DNA from: Blasia pusilla
Lineage: Eukaryota > Marchantiophyta > Marchantiopsida > Blasiales
Assembly: GCA_050084515.1 (NCBI GenBank)
Contig: CM114271.1
Coordinates: 38,192,001-38,256,000 of the forward strand
DNA length: 64,000 bases
Direction: 5' to 3'
Shown here: piece after piece, positions 59,461 through 64,000 of the stretch
Position numbering within the stretch: position 1 is the stretch's first letter
How the letters are laid out: each line of letters starts with the position of its first letter
The notes under the pieces: generated by a model
What the model was told of the DNA's origin: nothing
Database searches by the model: none
The model's input: the letters and a program-made list of their open reading frames with translations, nothing else
Program-made: the position numbers and the translations under genes

Positions 59461-59865
59461 TTCCCTTTCATTCGCATCATCTCACCGGGTGCATCGCGGG
59501 GGGGGAGGGGGAATATTAATCTCCTCTCTTGACGCTTGGCATTTTCAATCATAAATATTATTCATTTTCTAAGCCAATAGAAACAATTGACATCAATTAA
59601 AAGTGACTCCTTGAAACTTAATTATGGGAGTTTAAATTACATCCCTCCATTTAAGATTTTCAAACTCTTCTAAATTGACACCTAATATTTTTATTGTATC
59701 ATTTAACAATAGATTTTCAACACGTGTCCTTAACAATTTAAAATTATTTATAAAAATATATAATCGATTTAAGATCCGTCTGATCAAGAGGTTGACTTGA
59801 AGTCCCTTAAATGTCAATAATTCAAGTAATCCTAGTGGTACCTACGACTCTACGAGGTTTTATTA
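59461..59865. other. AT-rich DNA, no gene
   Basis: AT-rich with no recognisable frame, apart from a short G run near 59496-59510. Confidence 0.5.
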
Positions 59866-61102
59866 TTAAAACACCCGTTCCTCACACACGTGCATGGCAC
59901 GGGCGACAAGTAAGTGGCATTCTCGGGACTCGGGAGCGAGTGTGAGACTCGCTCCGTATAGACTCTGGAGGCCCGGCGCGCCGTCCCCGGCCTGACGGCA
60001 CGCTGTGTGAAACGCGTGGACCCGACCTCCAGGATTTACCGGGGGATTTGACTCCGCACGCAATAGTAATATCCACGGCTCTCAAAATCTGCAGCTTTCA
60101 TCCGACGGTTCACAAGCAGAGCCGTAGAAATATCTACCCAGTCGCTTTGCATCCCACGGTCCGCACCCCACGTCTCCCCCCCTCCTCCCAGTCTACAGCT
60201 ATAATCCAGCGCGAGCACGCAAAGACCATCGGATCGATCTGCCGCACAGAGGGGACCTCTTCCCCGCCTTCTTGTGCGCGTGCTTCCGGAGTCGCCAGAA
60301 CAAAAAGAAAAGAAACCGACTTTAGCATTATGTCAGACTTCCTCGCATCGTCACTTCCACAGTACTCGTTTTTATCGAAGTGCATCTTTGTTCTTCCACA
60401 GTACTCGATTCCTTCACTGTCCGCCATCGCTCAAGTCGTTCGCAGTCGCACTGCCCACCACCGCCAGTGCTCACATTCTCCCGTGCGGCCATTCTCGTCC
60501 TCGCTCTCGGAAGGTGTTTTGGGGTCAGGAGAACGCGAGCGAGCGAGCGGATGCGTGTTGCTGACACCGTCCGGGGCCTGAGATCCACGCGACGAGGGAA
60601 AGGAGAGCACGCGAGAGGCGAGATAGAGTAAGCGGGCGGATCGAAATTTGGCGTTTGACGTGCGGGGAGGCTAGTGTCCACTGCAGCGGGAGACTGAGGT
60701 CCGTCGACGCGATGGCGGTTCAATTTGGAGTCGATTGAGCTCATCGAGATCTGCAGTGCCTTGAATGGAAAGACGGGTGCCAGCGTCGGGCCATTGCAAT
60801 CGCTTCTGATCGAAACGCGCGACGAGTCCAAGCGCACTTGACTCGGGGCTGCCGGCCAGCAACAGACGACGTGAATTGCCTCCGTGTGGTCGGGGATTCG
60901 GATCTGTTCAGTTCGTGGAGAAGGAAGGCGGCGCAGTAAAGATCGGTGCGCAGGCACGAGATCCGGAGAGAGGAGTGGTGGTCGCTGCCGCGCATTAGCG
61001 TGGTGCGTCCGCTGCGTTCTCTGTCAAATTCAAGGTCGGACAGATTCGGCCGCGAGAGGGCAGTGCGGTGGAAATCGTCGGGGGAGGCGAACAGGAAGAG
61101 GA
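59866..61102 (+). promoter_or_regulatory. CpG-rich island, promoter / leader of a host gene
   Basis: CpG and GC rise sharply at about 59880. On the plus strand 60340-60520 is pyrimidine-rich, with a repeated cttccacagtactcg at about 60352 and 60393. This fits a plant leader for the frame starting at 61103. Many overlapping long frames on both strands here are by-products of the GC content. Confidence 0.45.
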
Positions 61103-62079
61103 TGCATGTACTGAACAAAGTGGGGTGGGAAGTGGTGGTGTTCAGTTTCGGGATGGTGATGCGATTCCTGGGGCGCTATCCTGAGACAGCCCGGTCGTAT
61201 TACAAGCCTCCGGAGGGAGGCGAGCAGCGAGGAGAGCACGCCAAAAGCACGCAACATGAGCACGGACTGCACGCGCTATGGGATTTGACCTACTCGCAGA
61301 TCACTCATGCTGGCGAGAGTCATTCAGGTGAGCGACCGCGTGTAATAAACGTGACGATGCTGGCCGGGGGTCTGGATGAGTATCACCAGATGGTTCGACG
61401 TCGCAACGATCACCGGATCCTTCATCCTTGGATAGTGGATCGCTGGTAACACAATCCGTCCATGGGAGAACCCAACCACACGAGCTAGATATCCCGCGGA
61501 CGAAGAGCACTGGCTCTCCGTTCCTGAATCCGAGAAAACGCACACAATTTCTCCGTCGCTCATTGGACTGGCTATGGAATCCTCCGTCTCTCACATACCA
61601 CCGAGGATCTATGTCCGGCCGTCTGTCCCGACCAATACCTGCACGGACGGATGACTCACATCGAATTCTGTGCTCGTTGGCCTGCGTGCAGGCACACGAC
61701 CTTCTTGAGATTAGGGCGATGGGATCCAGTGCCCACTGGTCTTCAAGCACAAGAAAGAAGAAAGAAAGAAAAAGGTCGTCGCCGCGATCACACAGACAAA
61801 TCCACGTCTCGGACGAAGGTCGGCATCCCGTTCTGCTCATCAGCCGCAACGCAACGGTATGGCCTCTCCGTCTCCCCAGGTCGGCAATTCGCATCATCGC
61901 ACGAGCAGCGCACTCGCCCCCTTTCACGGTGCAAAGAATCCCTCCGATCCTCTCGTGTGCATAAACGGAAACAAAGTCATTCGTCCGGATCGATTGGGGT
62001 TTCCACGCCCGAGTCCTGCGTGAGGTCACGCAGCCGTGCCACTGCAGTCTGGAAACGCATTGAAGTGGTGAGATGCTGA
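61103..62079 (+). CDS. Candidate host protein, two exons, family unknown
   Basis: ATG at 61103 begins MHVLNKVGWEVVVFSFGMVM, a hydrophobic stretch, then RFLGRYPETARSYYKPP and a polar part ending GESHS. A strong donor (cattcag|gtgagc) follows 61327. An acceptor with a good pyrimidine tract (cctctccgtctccccag) ends at 61880, and joining there keeps a frame open to a TGA at 62077-62079, adding an Arg/Ser-rich tail. The same frame is open upstream to 60946, so the start is uncertain. The unspliced frame ends at 61449. The exon structure is inferred and I do not recognise the protein. The 264-codon minus-strand frame over the same DNA is the alternative. Confidence 0.3.
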
Positions 62080-62099
62080 CTGAGCTGAGACTCAAGAAA

Positions 62100-63518
62100 T
62101 ATTACACGCGTACTTCTCAAACGTGAAAACCCGTAGAGTAGAGTTGCTTTCCGAGACCAGAGACGCTCCATGACCGACTGACTGCTTCCTGTCCCGTCCC
62201 GTCCCGAGCTCAGCTCAGGCACCTCTAACTGAGCACTCGAATCCTCTCCATTGAAGCTCCTGGTGATTATCACGGGGAGAAGAAGACACTGGCAGACTCT
62301 GAGACGGAGTTGCATCCAATGCAAACGCGGCAGCAGGAGGACGACGTTGGGGCGACTGACCGTTTGTTTCAACCGAATTGTACATATGAGTTAGTTTAGT
62401 CGAAACCTATGGGTTTTCGGGTTCTTCCATCAACCGTTTTATCGAAGTTCATTGTGTTAAGTCGAACGCGTTCATGAAGACATCGCATACTGAGTTTTCC
62501 TACGGCGAAGACAAAAAAGTGTTAGTCGAATAGAATAGGCGATGGAGAACTTTCTGTCGTGTAAAAGTGGTTAAAAAAATTCCTGGTTACGTTTTAGGTT
62601 ACATGTACTGATAATTTACAATAAACAGGAAAATATTAAGATTTACGAAAGATTTTCTATGGTAATGATTTAGGGTATGCATGTTTGCAATGTAGAAGTA
62701 GTTACACATTGTTAGTGGAAAAACACTGCACCTTCCATTTTAGACTCCTCTCTTAATATCCTTTGGGCCAATAGCATTGTTTGATCTCTCACATAGTAGG
62801 ATCATTCCAGATTTAATTAAAAACTTAAATTATTTATGAATCTAATAATGTTAAATAATTCAAACTTACTAATCATTTTTTTTATCCCGGACTTAGTATG
62901 GGCACCAACTAGTGCCTATTAACAACATTACGTGAACTACTAGTAGAGAAGTGTGAGAGTGATTTTGAGTAGAAATGGAACTCATAGTGAAGGAGAGTAA
63001 TGTAGCAAGTCCATAATTTTGCAAGGTGCATTTGACGCGTACTAAAAGGGGAAATGAAAAGAAATAGGGAATCTAAAAAAGAAGTAAAGCTTACGAGCTG
63101 TTTTTCTTTTACGTGATTATTTGCTCATCACTTTGAACTCTACCTTATCTTTAGTAATCTGATCTCACCTTATTTTGTTTTGCAATCTCCTATTTTTTTG
63201 TGATATGATCTCGGCCTATTTTCTGCATCGTGCCCTGGTTGGCAACACTTTGAGACATACGTCAAAAAACTATTGGAGGACACGTGTCATTCATAGAGGG
63301 CACCTATTACGTTGAGACACCTATAGACATCCGAGGCTTTTGGTTGTAGATAAATATTTATTACCCTCCCTCTCTTTTTCTACTTTGGAGAAGGAAGAGG
63401 AGAAAGGAGATCCGAGAATGGACTGCATGTGCACCTTCAAGTCTGCAGCCCGTAGCCGCATCGAATTTTGAATGTGCAATTTCAGCCCGTACATAGCGTT
63501 CATCTTCGGTAAGAATCT

Positions 63519-63521
<3 letters not shown>
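62100..63521. other. No gene recognised
   Basis: CpG content fades by about 62400. Beyond that the DNA is AT-rich, with no frame of note. Confidence 0.5.

Positions 63522-63597
<76 letters not shown>
63522..63597. repeat. (CT)n microsatellite, 76 bp
   Basis: An uninterrupted CT/TC tract. A shorter tctctc-rich stretch follows at 63725-63765. The frames reading Leu-Ser or Arg-Glu repeats through it are artefacts. Confidence 0.95.
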
Positions 63598-63601
<4 letters not shown>

Positions 63602-64000
63602 GAATGGACACTACACTCACCTCCGCAATCACACAAGGTCTAGGATCGCGATGAAGCTGGCCTCAATAATTGTTGTGCATTGAATAGTGGCCACTCCCTC
63701 TCTCCCCAACTCAAAGCCTCTCACCCGCACACTCCCCCTCTTTCCCTCTCTCTTTCTCTCTCAAACACGAATGCTCACCAAAATGTGACTCACTACGCAT
63801 CTCCAAATTATCGTGTGCTCATCTCCGAAATTGAGATGAGACGGCGTGAGCTTCCCATCTCATGGGCCCAAGGCTTCCATTATCTTGACTCACCTCATCT
63901 CATCTCAACTGATCCGATCGCAACACAAGGAAGACAAGGTAAAGCATATATACAATAGATAGCAAAAGAGCGAGATTATGCAGAAGAAACTTGTCGTGTG
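63598..64000. other. No gene recognised
   Basis: Short plus-strand frame at 63680-63958 of low complexity at its start. It could belong to the leader of a gene beyond the window, but nothing supports this directly. Confidence 0.4.

Noticed and set aside
61301-62095. 264-codon minus-strand frame
   Set aside because: It lies in CpG-rich DNA, where long frames arise by chance. Its sequence has no recognisable domain, and leader-like and splice signals favour the plus strand. Kept only as an alternative.
63321-63654. Arg-Glu and Leu-Ser repeat proteins
   Set aside because: They are translations of the (CT)n tract.

Overview
The window reads as nuclear DNA of a land plant with a transposon-rich genome. 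Three CpG-rich islands (about 5.0-10.1, 22.2-23.1 and 59.9-62.4 kb) mark host genes. The rest is AT-rich, CpG-poor DNA made of nested, decayed transposable elements. The host genes have plant-like GT-AG introns and the initiator-Met primer site of the first Ty3/gypsy element is the usual plant one. I cannot name the species. A DNMT3-like methyltransferase family and the codon style would suit an early-diverging (seed-free) lineage, but that is a guess.

Layout: 1-5 kb is old repeat DNA. 5.0-10.1 kb holds a Ser-rich host gene with a TRM/LONGIFOLIA-like motif. 10-17.9 kb is AT-rich with a GGTAA/TTACC repeat field and an unrecognised eroded coding stretch. 17.9-22.65 kb (minus) is an intact nine-exon nucleoside hydrolase gene whose 330-residue product could be read exon by exon. 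23-28.5 kb holds LTR fragments of two families, a 219-bp (AC)n tract and a Ty1/copia RT fragment. 28.5-35.5 kb is element A, a Ty3/gypsy chromovirus. 35.5-39.1 kb (minus) is element D, the 3' part of a second gypsy family, interrupted by A. 39.4-42.8 kb holds a decayed protein-kinase-like gene followed by unknown ORFs ending in a zinc finger. 44.6-53.9 kb (minus) is a hAT transposase split by element B (45167-53259). 53.9-59.2 kb holds more LTRs, a second methyltransferase fragment and the C-terminus of a reverse-transcriptase family. 59.9-62.1 kb is a CpG-rich locus with a candidate gene. 62-64 kb has a (CT)n tract and little else.

The most remarkable object is element B. It is a Ty3/gypsy retrotransposon that encodes, between protease and reverse transcriptase and in the same frame, a DNA cytosine-5 methyltransferase with motifs I, IV, VI, VIII, IX and X in canonical order. 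After the integrase it carries a PHD finger where chromoviruses carry a chromodomain. Its relative D keeps the PHD finger, and a diverged second copy of the methyltransferase lies at 55.2-55.4 kb. B is therefore a decayed member of a family that seems to combine a chromatin reader with a DNA-methylation writer. Its in-frame stops are all TAG or TGA, as expected from decay of methylated cytosines.
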